Positions 1-9,029 of a stretch of 64,000 nucleotides of DNA are shown here, one piece after another. This stretch comes from Opitutaceae bacterium (GTDB lineage: Bacteria > Verrucomicrobiota > Verrucomicrobiia > Opitutales > Opitutaceae). Position numbers and translations under genes: made by a program. Location: contig JAIXWF010000019.1 in the NCBI GenBank assembly GCA_027482185.1, positions 186,001-250,000 on the forward strand. The letters are read 5' to 3'. The notes under the pieces were generated by a model. It saw only the letters and a program-made list of their open reading frames with translations. It was not told where the DNA came from and ran no database searches. Every line of letters starts with the position of its first letter. The first letter of the stretch is position 1.

Positions 1-1776
1 CGTGTCGATGCCGCCGCCGGTGCCCTCGGTGACGAAGGGCAGGCCGAAATACGGGTTGGGGCTGCCGTCGATGAGCTTGGTGTTGGCGTCGATCTGCAGC
101 GTCGCGCCGGTGAGCTGGGACATCGTGTAGTTTTCGATGCCGTCGATGTCCTGGCGCAGCCAGCCGGCGTTGAAGAAGAGGTTGGGCAACAGCTGCTGTT
201 CGAGTTCGAGGTTGTAGTTGCCGGCGCGGAGATCGGCGAAGTTGGTCTGCGCGTGGTTGTACTCGGTCCAGTCGTAGATGCGCTTGTCGGTGACGCCCGC
301 CCACTGCCAGCTGCCGTAGGTGAAGGTGCGGCCGTTGACGGTGGCGGTGGGATTCGGGAAGTTCGTGGACGTGGCGTAGTAGCGCTCGAAGATCGCGAAC
401 CGCGGATCGTTGGCGGTCCAGCCGAGCGTCGCCGGCGTCGGTGTGGCCGTGGCGGGATTCGTCTGCGCCGGGGCGAAGAGCACGGGATTGCGTTGGAAAA
501 ACGCGACCGAGGTGCCGCCGTCGATGTAGCGCACGGGGCGGCTGACGTCGTCGAACTGAATGCCGCGCAGGAAGAGCGGCGATGCGGTGTTGGTCAGCGC
601 GCCGGTGCCGAGGATGGTGTTGAGCGCGGCGTTGTAACCCGGGGAGAGGACATTGGAGACGTAGGGCCCGACGGTGCGGCCGGTGTCGAGGAGCGTGATC
701 GTGCGCGTGGTCGGGTCGTAGGCGGGACGGCCGGCTTGGAACCACGGCGTGACTTGGTCGCGCGGCGTGAGGAAGTTCGGGCGGTTGGCCTTGTTCTCGA
801 AGCCTTCGGCGAAACCGCGGATGACGGTTTTGGAAAACGGCTTGTAGGTCACGGCGCCGAATTCGCGGCGCGTGAGATCGCGGGAGGGCTTACGCTCGAA
901 CTGCTGGTCGTTGTAGAGGAAGGCGCCGTAGACGGCCAACTTGCCCTTGATCAGCGAGCGGTTGAGCGCGAGCGAGCTGCGGAAGGACCCGTTGTGGTCG
1001 GTGCGGAGCTGGACGCTGCCGGTGTTCTTGTTGAGCGCCGCCTGGGCCGCGGTCTGGTTGACGATGCCGGAAGGGCTGCCGAGACCGAAGAGGAGCGAGT
1101 TGGGCCCGCGCGTGATCTCGACCGACTGCGTGTTGTACGAGTCGAACGGGATGCGGTTGTTGGTCGGGAAATAGTTGAGCGAGGCGTCCGGCGCGGCGAG
1201 GCCGCGGATGCGGTTGGACTGGGCGTTCGTCGTGGTGCCGCCGTCGTTGCCCAGGGTGTAGCCAGCGACGGTGTCTTTCGCCGTGCCGCGGTCCGTAATG
1301 GAAGGCGAATACGAGCCGGAGCCCTCGGTGCCGGCCTCGTACTTGAACACGTCGTTGATATCGAGGGAGGCGGTGTCCTCCATCTGCTGCTTCGTGACGA
1401 CGGTGATCGAGGCGGCGAGGTCGCTCAGGTTCGTGTTGAGGCGGCTGCCGGCGAGGGTGTTTTCGGCGAAGTAGCCGGAGTCGCGCGTCGATGTGACGCT
1501 GAAGGGGGAAAGAACGAGCGCGGTTTCACCGGCAGCGCCGGCCGCCGGGGCGGCGGCGGCGGCGGCTTTGGCGGCATCGGCCTGCATCGCGGTGCGTTCG
1601 TCGGGATCGAGGCGGCCGTTGCGGTTGAGATCGTAGCGCGCGAGGTTGCGCGCCTCCTCCGTGGCGGAGGCGCCGGCGGGAGCCTGCTGCGCCCAGGCGG
1701 GCAGCGCGGCCAGCAGCGAGCAGAGCGGAATCAGGGGCAGGCGGCGGACAGGGGACGTTCGGCCGGAGGCATTCAT
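1..1776 (-). CDS. TonB-dependent receptor, N-terminal part (3' end outside window)
   Basis: The minus-strand frame is open from an ATG at 1776 to the window edge, giving 592 codons with no stop. Residues 1-29 form a signal peptide ending AWA|Q. Residues 49-60 (D-x-N-x-N-G-x-L-D-x-x-E) match a complete EF-hand calcium loop, followed by an Ala-rich linker. A TonB plug domain starts near residue 92 (LSPFSVTSTRDSGYF resembles a TonB-box/plug start) and contains a VEITRGPNSLLFG motif, then beta-barrel sequence begins. The protein should sit in the outer membrane and import a ligand using TonB energy; the ligand cannot be read. Receptors with such N-terminal extensions are common in Opitutaceae. 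The C-terminal barrel is not visible, so intactness cannot be judged. Confidence 0.9.
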   Translation of the reverse strand, partial: MNASGRTSPVRRLPLIPLCSLLAALPAWAQQAPAGASATEEARNLARYDLNRNGRLDPDERTAMQADAAKAAAAAAPAAGAAGETALVLSPFSVTSTRDSGYFAENTLAGSRLNTNLSDLAASITVVTKQQMEDTASLDINDVFKYEAGTEGSGSYSPSITDRGTAKDTVAGYTLGNDGGTTTNAQSNRIRGLAAPDASLNYFPTNNRIPFDSYNTQSVEITRGPNSLLFGLGSPSGIVNQTAAQAALNKNTGSVQLRTDHNGSFRSSLALNRSLIKGKLAVYGAFLYNDQQFERKPSRDLTRREFGAVTYKPFSKTVIRGFAEGFENKANRPNFLTPRDQVTPWFQAGRPAYDPTTRTITLLDTGRTVGPYVSNVLSPGYNAALNTILGTGALTNTASPLFLRGIQFDDVSRPVRYIDGGTSVAFFQRNPVLFAPAQTNPATATPTPATLGWTANDPRFAIFERYYATSTNFPNPTATVNGRTFTYGSWQWAGVTDKRIYDWTEYNHAQTNFADLRAGNYNLELEQQLLPNLFFNAGWLRQDIDGIENYTMSQLTGATLQIDANTKLIDGSPNPYFGLPFVTEGTGGGIDT

Positions 1777-1968
1777 GGAGGCGTGAGGTTGGAGGGACGG
1801 AAACGGGCACGCGCCTTCGGGGTGGTGACGACTCGCGGCAACGGGGGTGACCGGGAGACGGGGAGAAAGCGCAACGCGAGCGGTACGCGGTGCCCATGGC
1901 GTAGCAACGGCGCCGGGCATCTGACAGTCTGGTGTCCGCGGCGCGGAGCCGCGAAAACGCGGCGAAAA

Positions 1969-3639
1969 TCAACCCTGCGCCGGCGCGTCGGGGGGCTCGG
2001 GCCGGAGCGGCGGCGCCGTCTTCAGCAGCGTCCACGCGAACATCGCGAGGCCCGCGGAAACCAGCACGAACCAATCGCCGTAGGCCACGTAGACACTCTG
2101 GCGGTCGATCCAGCGGATGTCCTGCTGCACCTCGATCGTGCGGGTGCCGCGGAAATAGATGCTGCCTTGGTCGTTCTCCACCGGCCGACGCACGACGCCG
2201 AACTCGTCGATCCAGCCGCTCCAGCCGCCGTTGCCGCAACGCAGGACGGGCCGGCGCGTCTCGACCGCCCGCAGCACCGAATGCGCCGCGTGCTGATAGG
2301 CCGCCCCGCCCTCCCCGAACCAGCCGTTGTTCGTGTGCACGGTGAGAAACGCGGCGCCGCCGAGCGTACTGTAGCGCGCGAGCGACGGATAGATGTCCTC
2401 GTAGCAGATGAGCGGGCCGACGATCGCGTTGCGCTCGCCGAGCGGCACAAGCAACGGCGACGACGTTTCCCCCGCCTCGAAGTCGCCGCCGATCGGCACA
2501 AATTTGCCGATCCAGCCGAGCACCGGCCGGAAGGGAACGAATTCGCCGAAGGGCACGAGCTGGCGCTTCGCGTAGTAGTCCTTGGCGACGCCGCCGTCGG
2601 GCGTGACGAGGAAGGCGCCGTTGAACCAGTGCTCGTCGGCGCCGGCTACCGGCTCGATCGCGATCGAGCCGAGAAGCAAGGGCACGCCGGCGCGTTTGGC
2701 CAAAGTCTCGACGAAGGCCTTGGCCTGCGCGTCGCCGCGCACGGCGAGCGGCGTGGTCGCCTCGGGCCAGAGGATCAGATCGGGTTTGCCGCGGGCGGCG
2801 GCGAGCGTCGTGTCCTGCAGGATGCCGAGAATCTCGGGAATGCGCGCCGGATCCCATTTCACGTCCTGCGCGATGTACGGCTGGACGACGGCGATGCGGG
2901 CGAGGCGCTGGGAATAGTTGCGCCGGTTGAACGACTCCGTGAGGTGGATACAGACGCAGGCGAGCAGCAGGAACAGCGCGAGGAAGAATTCCTGGCTGCG
3001 TTTGTTGAGACCGGTGACGCCCTCGCGGAACAACCGGTGCGCGTAGGCGGCGAAACCGAGGTTCATGACCACGAGCACGAACGACACACCATACGCGCCC
3101 GTGAACGCCGCCACCTGCAGAATGCTGGAGCGTTCCCATTGGCTCGCGGCCAGCGGCAGCCACGGGAACCCGCCGAGCAACCACGTGCGCGACCACTCGA
3201 CCAGCACCCACGCCCCCGCGAGGCCGAGCACGACGAGGAGCCGCAACGGCGTCGGCCGCCCAACGATGCGCGGCAGCGCCCACCAAGCGGCGAGGTACCA
3301 GACTCCGACCCAAGCGCCGATGAACGGTCCGAGGAGGAACAAACCGAACCACGTCACATGGTGGAGCCACCCCAACAGGATCGTCCACGCGACCGCTTGG
3401 GCGGCGAACAGCGTCCAGACAAAGACCTTCAGCCGCGGCTTCGTGTAGGCCCAGAACAGACCGGGCACGAGCATCGCGTAGGCGAATTCCGGCACCTTGA
3501 ACGGCGGGAAAGACAGGACGGCGAGGCAGGCTGTCAGCACAAAGACCACGACCGCCGCCGTGGCCTCGCCGTGCCGTTGGAGGAAATTCGGCTGCGGCGC
3601 GTAGGGATCGGGGTCGGCGGTGGCGGAAGCGGCGGTCAC
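1969..3639 (-). CDS. lnt: Apolipoprotein N-acyltransferase
   Basis: A 556-residue protein starting at GTG 3639. The N-terminal half has about six hydrophobic segments. The C-terminal half is a nitrilase-fold domain with the three expected catalytic motifs: Glu in LWPEATTP, Lys in AKRQLVPFGEFVPF, and Cys in ICYEDIYP. A last hydrophobic helix follows. Lnt adds the third acyl chain to lipoproteins at the periplasmic face of the inner membrane, which fits the lipoproteins encoded elsewhere here. The length (about 510-560) is normal for the family. The gene lies 192 bases upstream of the TonB receptor on the same strand and is divergent from the HIT gene. Confidence 0.93.
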   Translation of the reverse strand: MTAASATADPDPYAPQPNFLQRHGEATAAVVVFVLTACLAVLSFPPFKVPEFAYAMLVPGLFWAYTKPRLKVFVWTLFAAQAVAWTILLGWLHHVTWFGLFLLGPFIGAWVGVWYLAAWWALPRIVGRPTPLRLLVVLGLAGAWVLVEWSRTWLLGGFPWLPLAASQWERSSILQVAAFTGAYGVSFVLVVMNLGFAAYAHRLFREGVTGLNKRSQEFFLALFLLLACVCIHLTESFNRRNYSQRLARIAVVQPYIAQDVKWDPARIPEILGILQDTTLAAARGKPDLILWPEATTPLAVRGDAQAKAFVETLAKRAGVPLLLGSIAIEPVAGADEHWFNGAFLVTPDGGVAKDYYAKRQLVPFGEFVPFRPVLGWIGKFVPIGGDFEAGETSSPLLVPLGERNAIVGPLICYEDIYPSLARYSTLGGAAFLTVHTNNGWFGEGGAAYQHAAHSVLRAVETRRPVLRCGNGGWSGWIDEFGVVRRPVENDQGSIYFRGTRTIEVQQDIRWIDRQSVYVAYGDWFVLVSAGLAMFAWTLLKTAPPLRPEPPDAPAQG

Positions 3640-3744
3640 GCAGCCGGCACGCTACGCGCGCGGCCCGACGCGCTGCAAGCGCCGCGCGGGCCGCGGCCAA
3701 TTCGCCATCGACGCCCGCCCGCCGCGCTTCCACGGTGGCAACGC

Positions 3745-4170
3745 ATGAGCGACCTCCCCGATTGCCTCTACTGCCGCCGCGACCAGCGCCTCCAGGATCT
3801 GATGATCGAGATCGCGCCGTTGGCCGTCTCGACCCTGTACCTCTTCAAGGAACAGACCCACCGCGGCCGCTGCGTGGTCGCGTACCATGCGCACGTCAAC
3901 GAGCTCTTCGAACTCGACGCCGTGGAAGTCGGCCGGTTCATGAACGACGTGGCCCGGGCGGCGAAGGCGATCAAGACGGCGTTCGCGCCGAACAAGATCA
4001 ACTACGGCGCCTACTCGGACAAACTCCCCCACCTCCATTTCCATCTCGTGCCGAAGTACGAAGGCGGCGCGGCGTGGGGCACGCCGTTCGAGATGATGCC
4101 GGCGAACAAAACCCTTCTCGATGCCGCCGGTTACGCGGCAACGGTCGCGGCGATCAAGGCCGCGCTCTGA
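3745..4170 (+). CDS. HIT-family hydrolase
   Basis: A 141-residue protein read from ATG 3745. It contains the histidine-triad signature HLHFHLVPK, a CLYC pair near the N-terminus and an internal VVAYHAHVNELFEL stretch typical of HIT proteins. Family members hydrolyse or transfer nucleoside monophosphates; the substrate cannot be deduced. It forms the true 3' portion of a much longer open frame whose upstream part is antisense to lnt and the TonB receptor. The start was chosen at the first ATG after the divergent lnt start, where homology begins at once. Confidence 0.88.
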   Translation: MSDLPDCLYCRRDQRLQDLMIEIAPLAVSTLYLFKEQTHRGRCVVAYHAHVNELFELDAVEVGRFMNDVARAAKAIKTAFAPNKINYGAYSDKLPHLHFHLVPKYEGGAAWGTPFEMMPANKTLLDAAGYAATVAAIKAAL

Positions 4171-4367
4171 GCGGGGATCGCGCGGTCGAGAGTCGGGAGT
4201 TGAGCGCCGAGAATTGAGAGATTGGTACGGCGCGGGTCGGCGTCGTCGCGGCCGCGTGCAAACCCGGGCACGGAGCGGTTCGGCGCCCAACGTTCAATCG
4301 AGCGCAATCGACCGCATGAATTGGGTCGGGCGCGCGACGGCGGGGCCGGTCGAACGCGGGACCCGGA

Positions 4368-4595
4368 TCAGAACTTGAGACGGCCGTTGGAGTGGCCGCA
4401 TTTCGGGCACGGGCAGGTCTCCGTGCCGGTGGGCGCGGCGTAAAGAGCGTCGCAGCGGATGCAGTGGAACGTCGTCTTGCGGCGCTCGATTTCGAAGTGC
4501 CGGTGGTCGCGCCGGTCGTACCAGAGCCAGAGCGCGAGGAAGAACGCGGCTACGACACAGCAGAAGAAGACGGCACCGGCGGTAAGTTCGAACAT
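4368..4595 (-). CDS. Small membrane protein with C-terminal zinc ribbon
   Basis: A 75-residue protein from ATG 4595. Residues about 4-26 form one hydrophobic helix. A basic linker follows (YDRRDHRHFEIERRK), then a CxxC ... CPxC pair (CIRCDALY and CPKCGHSNG) suggesting one zinc-ribbon knuckle facing the cytoplasm. An upstream ATG at 4655 would add 20 residues lying over the sequence near the rplQ terminator, so the shorter form is preferred. I do not recognise a named family. The gene is separated from rplQ by a terminator and converges on the HIT gene. Confidence 0.7.
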   Translation of the reverse strand: MFELTAGAVFFCCVVAAFFLALWLWYDRRDHRHFEIERRKTTFHCIRCDALYAAPTGTETCPCPKCGHSNGRLKF

Positions 4596-4660
4596 GCGGA
4601 CGCCCCGAATGGGGCCGGAGCAAGGGAGGCCGGCAAACCAAAAGCCCGCCGGCATCGGGC

Positions 4661-4694
4661 AAAAAAAAGACGCGCCGGAAAATCCGGCGCGTCT
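4661..4694 (-). terminator. Rho-independent terminator after rplQ
   Basis: Read on the minus strand, a 12-base perfect stem (arms at 4683-4694 and 4668-4679) with a 3-base loop is followed by a run of eight T. It lies 24 bases past the rplQ stop and closes the ribosomal supercluster. Confidence 0.9.
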
Positions 4695-4718
4695 CGGGAA
4701 TCTGGGAAGACGGAGCGA

Positions 4719-5225
4719 TCAGCTCTTCGCTTCGCCTTCGGCCTTGGGGGCTTCGGCGGCGGGAGCGGCTTCCGGCGCGGGCGCGGCCTTGGCCTTCTTG
4801 CCCTTGGCTTTCTTGCCCTTGGACTTCTTGTAGCCCGGGTCGTCGGCCTTCACGAATTCGATAAGCGCGAGCTCGGCCGCATCGCTCTGGCGCTGGGCGC
4901 CGAGCTTGTAGATGCGGGTGTAACCGCCGTTGCGGTTGGCGAATTCCTTGTAGGTCTCGTTGAAGAGCTTCGTGACGGCGTCCTCGTTGCGGAGGTCGGC
5001 GTGCGCGAGGCGGCGGAGGTGGATGGCGTCCTTCTTCTCGGTCTTGGCCGCGGCCTTCTTGGCCTTGGTGACGAGCTTTTCCACGAACGGACGCAGGGCC
5101 TTGGCCTTGGTCAGCGTGGTCTGGATCCGGCCGTGCTCGATGAGCGAGGCCGCGAGATTGGAGAGCATCGCCTCGCGGTGTTCGCGGGTGACGCCGAGGG
5201 AGGCGTGGTGTTTGTTGTGACGCAT
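4719..5225 (-). CDS. rplQ: 50S ribosomal protein L17 (bL17)
   Basis: A 168-residue protein starting MRHNKHHASLGVTREHREAML, the standard L17 opening. The bL17 core ends near residue 130. A Lys/Ala/Pro-rich tail follows (repeated GKKAK, then Ala-Pro-Glu), which is longer than in the usual 120-130-residue L17. This is the last gene of the cluster, directly after rpoA as in the classical alpha operon, but the rpoA-rplQ gap is 161 bases and holds a large imperfect hairpin. Confidence 0.97.
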   Translation of the reverse strand: MRHNKHHASLGVTREHREAMLSNLAASLIEHGRIQTTLTKAKALRPFVEKLVTKAKKAAAKTEKKDAIHLRRLAHADLRNEDAVTKLFNETYKEFANRNGGYTRIYKLGAQRQSDAAELALIEFVKADDPGYKKSKGKKAKGKKAKAAPAPEAAPAAEAPKAEGEAKS

Positions 5226-5312
5226 GGCGTTTGGTTTTCAGGCGGTCCCCGATCGGCAATCCGGTCGCAGCGTTGGGCGGCAGCGGACGGCGCGAGGACC
5301 AAAATGGTGGGA

Positions 5313-5379
5313 CCGGAATCCGGAAACCGGAGACCGGAGGGCTGCGCGCCTTGTCCGGTTTCCGGTTTCCCGTTTCCGG
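5313..5379. repeat. Imperfect intergenic inverted repeat between rpoA and rplQ
   Basis: The arms at 5313-5338 and 5354-5379 are inverted copies matching at 23 of 26 positions, with a 15-base loop. Each arm is itself built from repeats of a CCGGAAA-like unit. There is no T-tract, so it is not a simple terminator. It may reduce read-through into rplQ, act as an RNA stability element, or be a copy of a dispersed repeat; the sequence alone does not decide. Confidence 0.7.
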
Positions 5380-5386
5380 GTTGGGC

Positions 5387-6388
5387 TCAGGCTTCCTTCT
5401 TGGTGTCGAGGAGGCGCTCGTCGAACTTCATGCCGAGGGACAGACCCAGGGCTTCGAGCTTCTCCTTGATTTCGTTGAGCGACTTCTTGCCGAAGTTGCG
5501 GTACTTGAGCATCTCCTGCTCGGTCTTCATCGCCAGCTCGCCGACGGTCGTGATGTTGGCGTTGTTGAGGCAGTTCGCGGCGCGGACGGAGAGCTCGATT
5601 TCGTTGACCGACATGTTGAGGAGCTTGCGGAGCTTGTTCTGCTCCTCGCTGACCTCGGACTGCTGGTTCTCGAATTCGTAGGCTTCCTCGGAGACGCGGT
5701 CGAAGACGTCGAGGTGGTGCTTGAGGATCGACGCGGCCTGCTTGAGGGCGTCGTCCGGGGTGATGCGGCCGTCCGTCCAGATCTCGAGGTTGAGCTTGTC
5801 GTAATCGGTGATCTGGCCGACGCGGGTGGCTTCGACGGCGTACTTGACGAGGCGCACCGGGGAGAAGAGCGAGTCGATCGGGATGACGCCGATGGCCTGT
5901 TCTTCCTTCTTGTTGGCTTCGCCGGGATAGTAACCGCGGCCGGTCTTGATCTCGATCTCGGCCTCGAAGGTTTTCTTCGAGTCGAGGGTGCAGATGACCT
6001 GGTCGGGATTGACGATCTGGATGTTGGCGTCGGCCTGGATGTCGGCGGCGGTGACGGGACCGGCCTTGTTGACCTTGATCTGAAGGGTGATGGCTTCGCG
6101 TTTCTGCGAGACGATCAGGATCTTCTTCAGGTTAAGGACGATGTCGGTGACATCCTCGACGACGCCGTCGATGGACTGGAACTCGTGGTTGACGCCGTCG
6201 ATCTTGATGGAGGAGATCGCGGCACCCTCGATGGAGCTGAGCAGCACGCGGCGCAGGGAGTTGCCGACCGTGTGGCCGTAACCGGCTTCGAAGGGCTCGG
6301 CGATGAACTTGGCGTAGGTCGGCGTGGCGCCTTCCTCGACCTTGGTGAGCTTGCTGGGCAGTTCGAACTTTCCGAGACGTTTTGGCAT
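5387..6388 (-). CDS. rpoA: RNA polymerase subunit alpha
   Basis: A 333-residue protein from ATG 6388; the open frame upstream to 6466 is unlikely to be coding. The N-terminal dimerisation domain (about 1-235) includes GYGHTVGNSLRRVLLSS. The C-terminal domain (about 255-320) includes VNEIELSVRAANCLNNANI, where the Arg equivalent to E. coli R265, used for UP elements and activators, is present. It sits between rpsD and rplQ, the conserved alpha-operon position. Confidence 0.98.
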   Translation of the reverse strand: MPKRLGKFELPSKLTKVEEGATPTYAKFIAEPFEAGYGHTVGNSLRRVLLSSIEGAAISSIKIDGVNHEFQSIDGVVEDVTDIVLNLKKILIVSQKREAITLQIKVNKAGPVTAADIQADANIQIVNPDQVICTLDSKKTFEAEIEIKTGRGYYPGEANKKEEQAIGVIPIDSLFSPVRLVKYAVEATRVGQITDYDKLNLEIWTDGRITPDDALKQAASILKHHLDVFDRVSEEAYEFENQQSEVSEEQNKLRKLLNMSVNEIELSVRAANCLNNANITTVGELAMKTEQEMLKYRNFGKKSLNEIKEKLEALGLSLGMKFDERLLDTKKEA

Positions 6389-6485
6389 GGCTGGGGAGTT
6401 CTGACGTGAAGCGTTGAGATTGGTTGAGAGGGAGTGGACGAAACGCCGGCGCTCGGCGAGCGCCAAGGCGTCGCGTCCGTCGGGC

Positions 6486-7097
6486 TCAGAAGCGCGAGTA
6501 GAACTCGACGATGAGCTGCTCGTTGATCTCCTGGGTCATCTCTTCGCGCGTCGGGAGACGCACGACGGTGGCCTTGAAGGTCTCGGGATTCATGGTGAGC
6601 CAACCGGGGACGTTGCGGATGCGGTTTTCCTCGAGGCAACGGGTGGCGAGCTGGCGGGACGCCGGCGTGTTCTTGACCTCGATCTCGTCGCCGGGCTGCA
6701 CGTTGTAGCTGGCGATGTCGACCTTGTGGCCGTTGACGCGGATGTGGCCGTGGTTGACGAACTGGCGGGCAGCGGCGCGGCTCTTGGCGAGGCCGAGCAG
6801 GTACACGGTGCTGTCGAGACGGGTCTCGAGCAGCTGGAGGAAGCGTTCGCCGGTGACGCCGCGCTCGCGCTTGGCGTTTTCGAAGACGCGGCGGAACTGG
6901 CGCTCGAGCAGGCCGTAGATGTAACGGAGCTTCTGCTTTTCGTTGAGGCCGACGGCATATTCGGAAACCTTGCGGCGGAGCTTGGGACCGTGCTGGCCGG
7001 GCGGGTAGCCGCGGCGTTCGAGGGCCTTGCCCGAGCCGAGGAGGTGCTGACCGAAACGACGGCTGATGCGAGTGGTGGGGCCGGTATAACGAGCCAT
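6486..7097 (-). CDS. rpsD: 30S ribosomal protein S4 (uS4)
   Basis: A 203-residue protein starting MARYTGPTTRISRRFGQHLL. It has the S4 RNA-binding (S4-like) domain with SRAAARQFVNHGHIRVNGHKVDI. It lacks the N-terminal zinc-binding cysteines, so it is the zinc-free form. uS4 nucleates 16S rRNA folding. Gene order rpsM-rpsK-rpsD-rpoA is canonical. Confidence 0.98.
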   Translation of the reverse strand: MARYTGPTTRISRRFGQHLLGSGKALERRGYPPGQHGPKLRRKVSEYAVGLNEKQKLRYIYGLLERQFRRVFENAKRERGVTGERFLQLLETRLDSTVYLLGLAKSRAAARQFVNHGHIRVNGHKVDIASYNVQPGDEIEVKNTPASRQLATRCLEENRIRNVPGWLTMNPETFKATVVRLPTREEMTQEINEQLIVEFYSRF

Positions 7098-7134
7098 GGT
7101 AGTAAAGTGCTGGAGGTTGAGGATGACCGGGCGG

Positions 7135-7785
7135 TTAGACGCGGCGGCGTTTGCGCGGGCGGCAGCCGTTGTGCGGGATCGGCGTGACGTCGACGATCGA
7201 GGTGATCTCGAGGCCGATCGCCTGCAGGGCGCGGATCGCGGAGTCGCGGCCGAGGCCGGGACCGGAGACGCGGATGACGATGTCCTTCAGGCCGTGCGCC
7301 ATCGCATTGCGGGCGGCGTCCTGGGCGACGACCTGGGCGGCGTACGCGGTGGACTTGCGGGAGCCGCGGAAGTTGCACTTGCCGGCGGAGGACCAGGCGA
7401 TGACGGCACCCTTCTGGTCGGTGATCGAGACGATCGTGTTGTTGAAGGAAGCGAGCACGTTGGCGACACCGGACGTGACGTTCTTGGAACCCTTGGCCTT
7501 GCGGACCTTGATGGTGCCCAATTCTTCCTTCAGGAGATCCTCGGCGGTCGGCTGTTTGGCGACACCGTGGACCATTTCGACGGGCTTTTGCTCGGCCGCG
7601 GGGGCGGCGGGAGCGGCGGCGGGGGCACCGGCGGCAGGCGCGGCGCCATCGGCGGTGGGCTTGGCGGCCTTCGGAGCCTTGGCCTTCTTCTCCGCCGGAG
7701 CGGCGGCAGGAGCGGCAGCCGGCGCGCCTTCGGCGGCGGGCTTGGCGGGCTTTTCTTTCTTCGGAGCGGACTTTTCTTCGGCCAT
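7135..7785 (-). CDS. rpsK: 30S ribosomal protein S11 (uS11) with long N-terminal extension
   Basis: The C-terminal 125 or so residues are normal uS11 ([13 protein letters not shown]-like block, [14 protein letters not shown], and a terminal [11 protein letters not shown]). They are preceded by about 90 residues of low-complexity Lys/Ala/Pro/Glu sequence ([20 protein letters not shown] and Ala-rich repeats). uS11 is usually about 129 residues; this one is 216. The ATG at 7785 lies 12 bases after rpsM, and there is no in-frame ATG nearer the core apart from M71, so the extension is probably translated. Confidence 0.95.
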   Translation of the reverse strand: MAEEKSAPKKEKPAKPAAEGAPAAAPAAAPAEKKAKAPKAAKPTADGAAPAAGAPAAAPAAPAAEQKPVEMVHGVAKQPTAEDLLKEELGTIKVRKAKGSKNVTSGVANVLASFNNTIVSITDQKGAVIAWSSAGKCNFRGSRKSTAYAAQVVAQDAARNAMAHGLKDIVIRVSGPGLGRDSAIRALQAIGLEITSIVDVTPIPHNGCRPRKRRRV

Positions 7786-7797
7786 GGGAGTGAGGGA

Positions 7798-8178
7798 TTA
7801 TGCTTCTTTCGCCTTGGTGACACCGACGGTCTTGCGCGGGCCCTTGCGGGTACGGGCATTGGTGCTCGTGCGCTGACCGCGCACGGGGAGACTGCGACGG
7901 TGGCGGATGCCGCGGTAGCAGTTGATCGCCTGGAGGCGCTTCAGGTTGCCGGCGATCTCGCGGCGGAGGTCACCCTCGAGCACCCATTTGTGCTCGGTGA
8001 TGAGGTGGAGAATCTTGTTCAGCTGCTCCTCGGTGAGGTCCTGGGCCCGCATGTCGGGATTCAGGCCCGCTTCCTTGACGAGCAGGTCGGCCCGCGTGGG
8101 ACCGATGCCGTTGATGTAACGGAGGGAGTACGCGACTTTCTTTTTCGCGGGGATGTCGACGCCGAGGAGACGAGGCAT
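7798..8178 (-). CDS. rpsM: 30S ribosomal protein S13 (uS13)
   Basis: A 126-residue protein starting [20 protein letters not shown]. It contains the helix-two-turn-helix region and the basic tail [21 protein letters not shown] typical of uS13, which contacts the A-site finger and the tRNA. It follows map by 68 bases; neither infA nor rpmJ, which often lie here, fits in that gap. Confidence 0.98.
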   Translation of the reverse strand: MPRLLGVDIPAKKKVAYSLRYINGIGPTRADLLVKEAGLNPDMRAQDLTEEQLNKILHLITEHKWVLEGDLRREIAGNLKRLQAINCYRGIRHRRSLPVRGQRTSTNARTRKGPRKTVGVTKAKEA

Positions 8179-8246
8179 GGTGTGGTTTGGACGGGTTGAG
8201 ACTTAGTTGATGGAAAGGAAAAGGGAGGAAGGGCCGGGCCCGGGTT

Positions 8247-9029
8247 TCAAACCGGCGCGGGCGGCCGCGGAATCGTGAGCACTTCGGGACCGCGGTCGGT
8301 CGTGAGCACCGTGTGCTCGAAGTGGGCGGAGGGCGAACCGTCGGCGGTGACGATGGTCCAGCCGTCGGAGAGCGTCTTGGTCTTGAAGCCGCCCGCGTTG
8401 ACCATGGGCTCGATCGCGAGCGTCATGCCGGGCTTGATCTTCTCGCCGCTGCCGCGCCGGCCGAAGTTGGGAATCTCGGGCGGCTCGTGCATCGCGACGC
8501 CGACCCCGTGGCCGACCATGTCGCGCACGACGCTGAAACCGTTGGCTTCGACGTACTGCTGGATCGCGGCGGAAATGTCGCCGATGCGATTGCCGACGAG
8601 CGCCTGCTTGACGCCGAGGTCGAGCGCTTCGCGCGTGACCCGGAGCAGTTTTTCGTTGGCCGAGGAGATCGTGCCGACCGGAACAGTGAAGGCGTTGTCG
8701 CCGACATAGCCGTCGTGCCAGACCACCACATCGAGGGAAACGACATCGCCCTCGCGCAGGACCCGTCGCAGGGACGGGATGCCGTGAACGACTTCGTCGT
8801 TCACCGAGATGCAAGTGTGGGCGGGATAGCGGCGCGAACCGTGCTGATAGCCGTAACAGGCGCTGCGGGCTCCGAGCCGGGCGATCCAGTCGCGGCCGGC
8901 TTCTTCCAAGTCCTGAGTCGTGATGCCGGGTCGGACCAGCGGCTTGAGTTGGTCAAGCACGGTGGCCGCGATGGCGCACGCCTCGCGCATTTTCGCGATC
9001 CCGTCTTTGTTTTTGATCGGGATGCTCAT
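8247..9029 (-). CDS. map: Methionine aminopeptidase, type I
   Basis: A 260-residue protein from ATG 9029. The metal ligands of the pita-bread fold are all visible: D100 and D111 (SLDVVVWHDGYVGDNAF), H174 (MVGHGVGVAMHE), E207 (AIEPMV) and E238 (FEHTV). It removes N-terminal Met from new proteins at the ribosome exit. The start codon overlaps the stop of the upstream adenylate-kinase-like gene (ATGA), so the two are probably translationally coupled. Confidence 0.97.
   Translation of the reverse strand: MSIPIKNKDGIAKMREACAIAATVLDQLKPLVRPGITTQDLEEAGRDWIARLGARSACYGYQHGSRRYPAHTCISVNDEVVHGIPSLRRVLREGDVVSLDVVVWHDGYVGDNAFTVPVGTISSANEKLLRVTREALDLGVKQALVGNRIGDISAAIQQYVEANGFSVVRDMVGHGVGVAMHEPPEIPNFGRRGSGEKIKPGMTLAIEPMVNAGGFKTKTLSDGWTIVTADGSPSAHFEHTVLTTDRGPEVLTIPRPPAPV

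Noticed and set aside
1937-1953. Short GC hairpin between lnt and the TonB receptor gene
   Set aside because: A perfect 6-base stem, but there is no T-tract on either strand, so it is not called a terminator; short GC palindromes are common in this DNA.
253-3744. Plus-strand open frame of over 1,100 codons before the HIT gene
   Set aside because: It is antisense to the TonB receptor and lnt, is Arg/Gly/Val-rich with no domain, and its openness is explained by high GC at third positions. Only the last 141 codons (HIT) are real.
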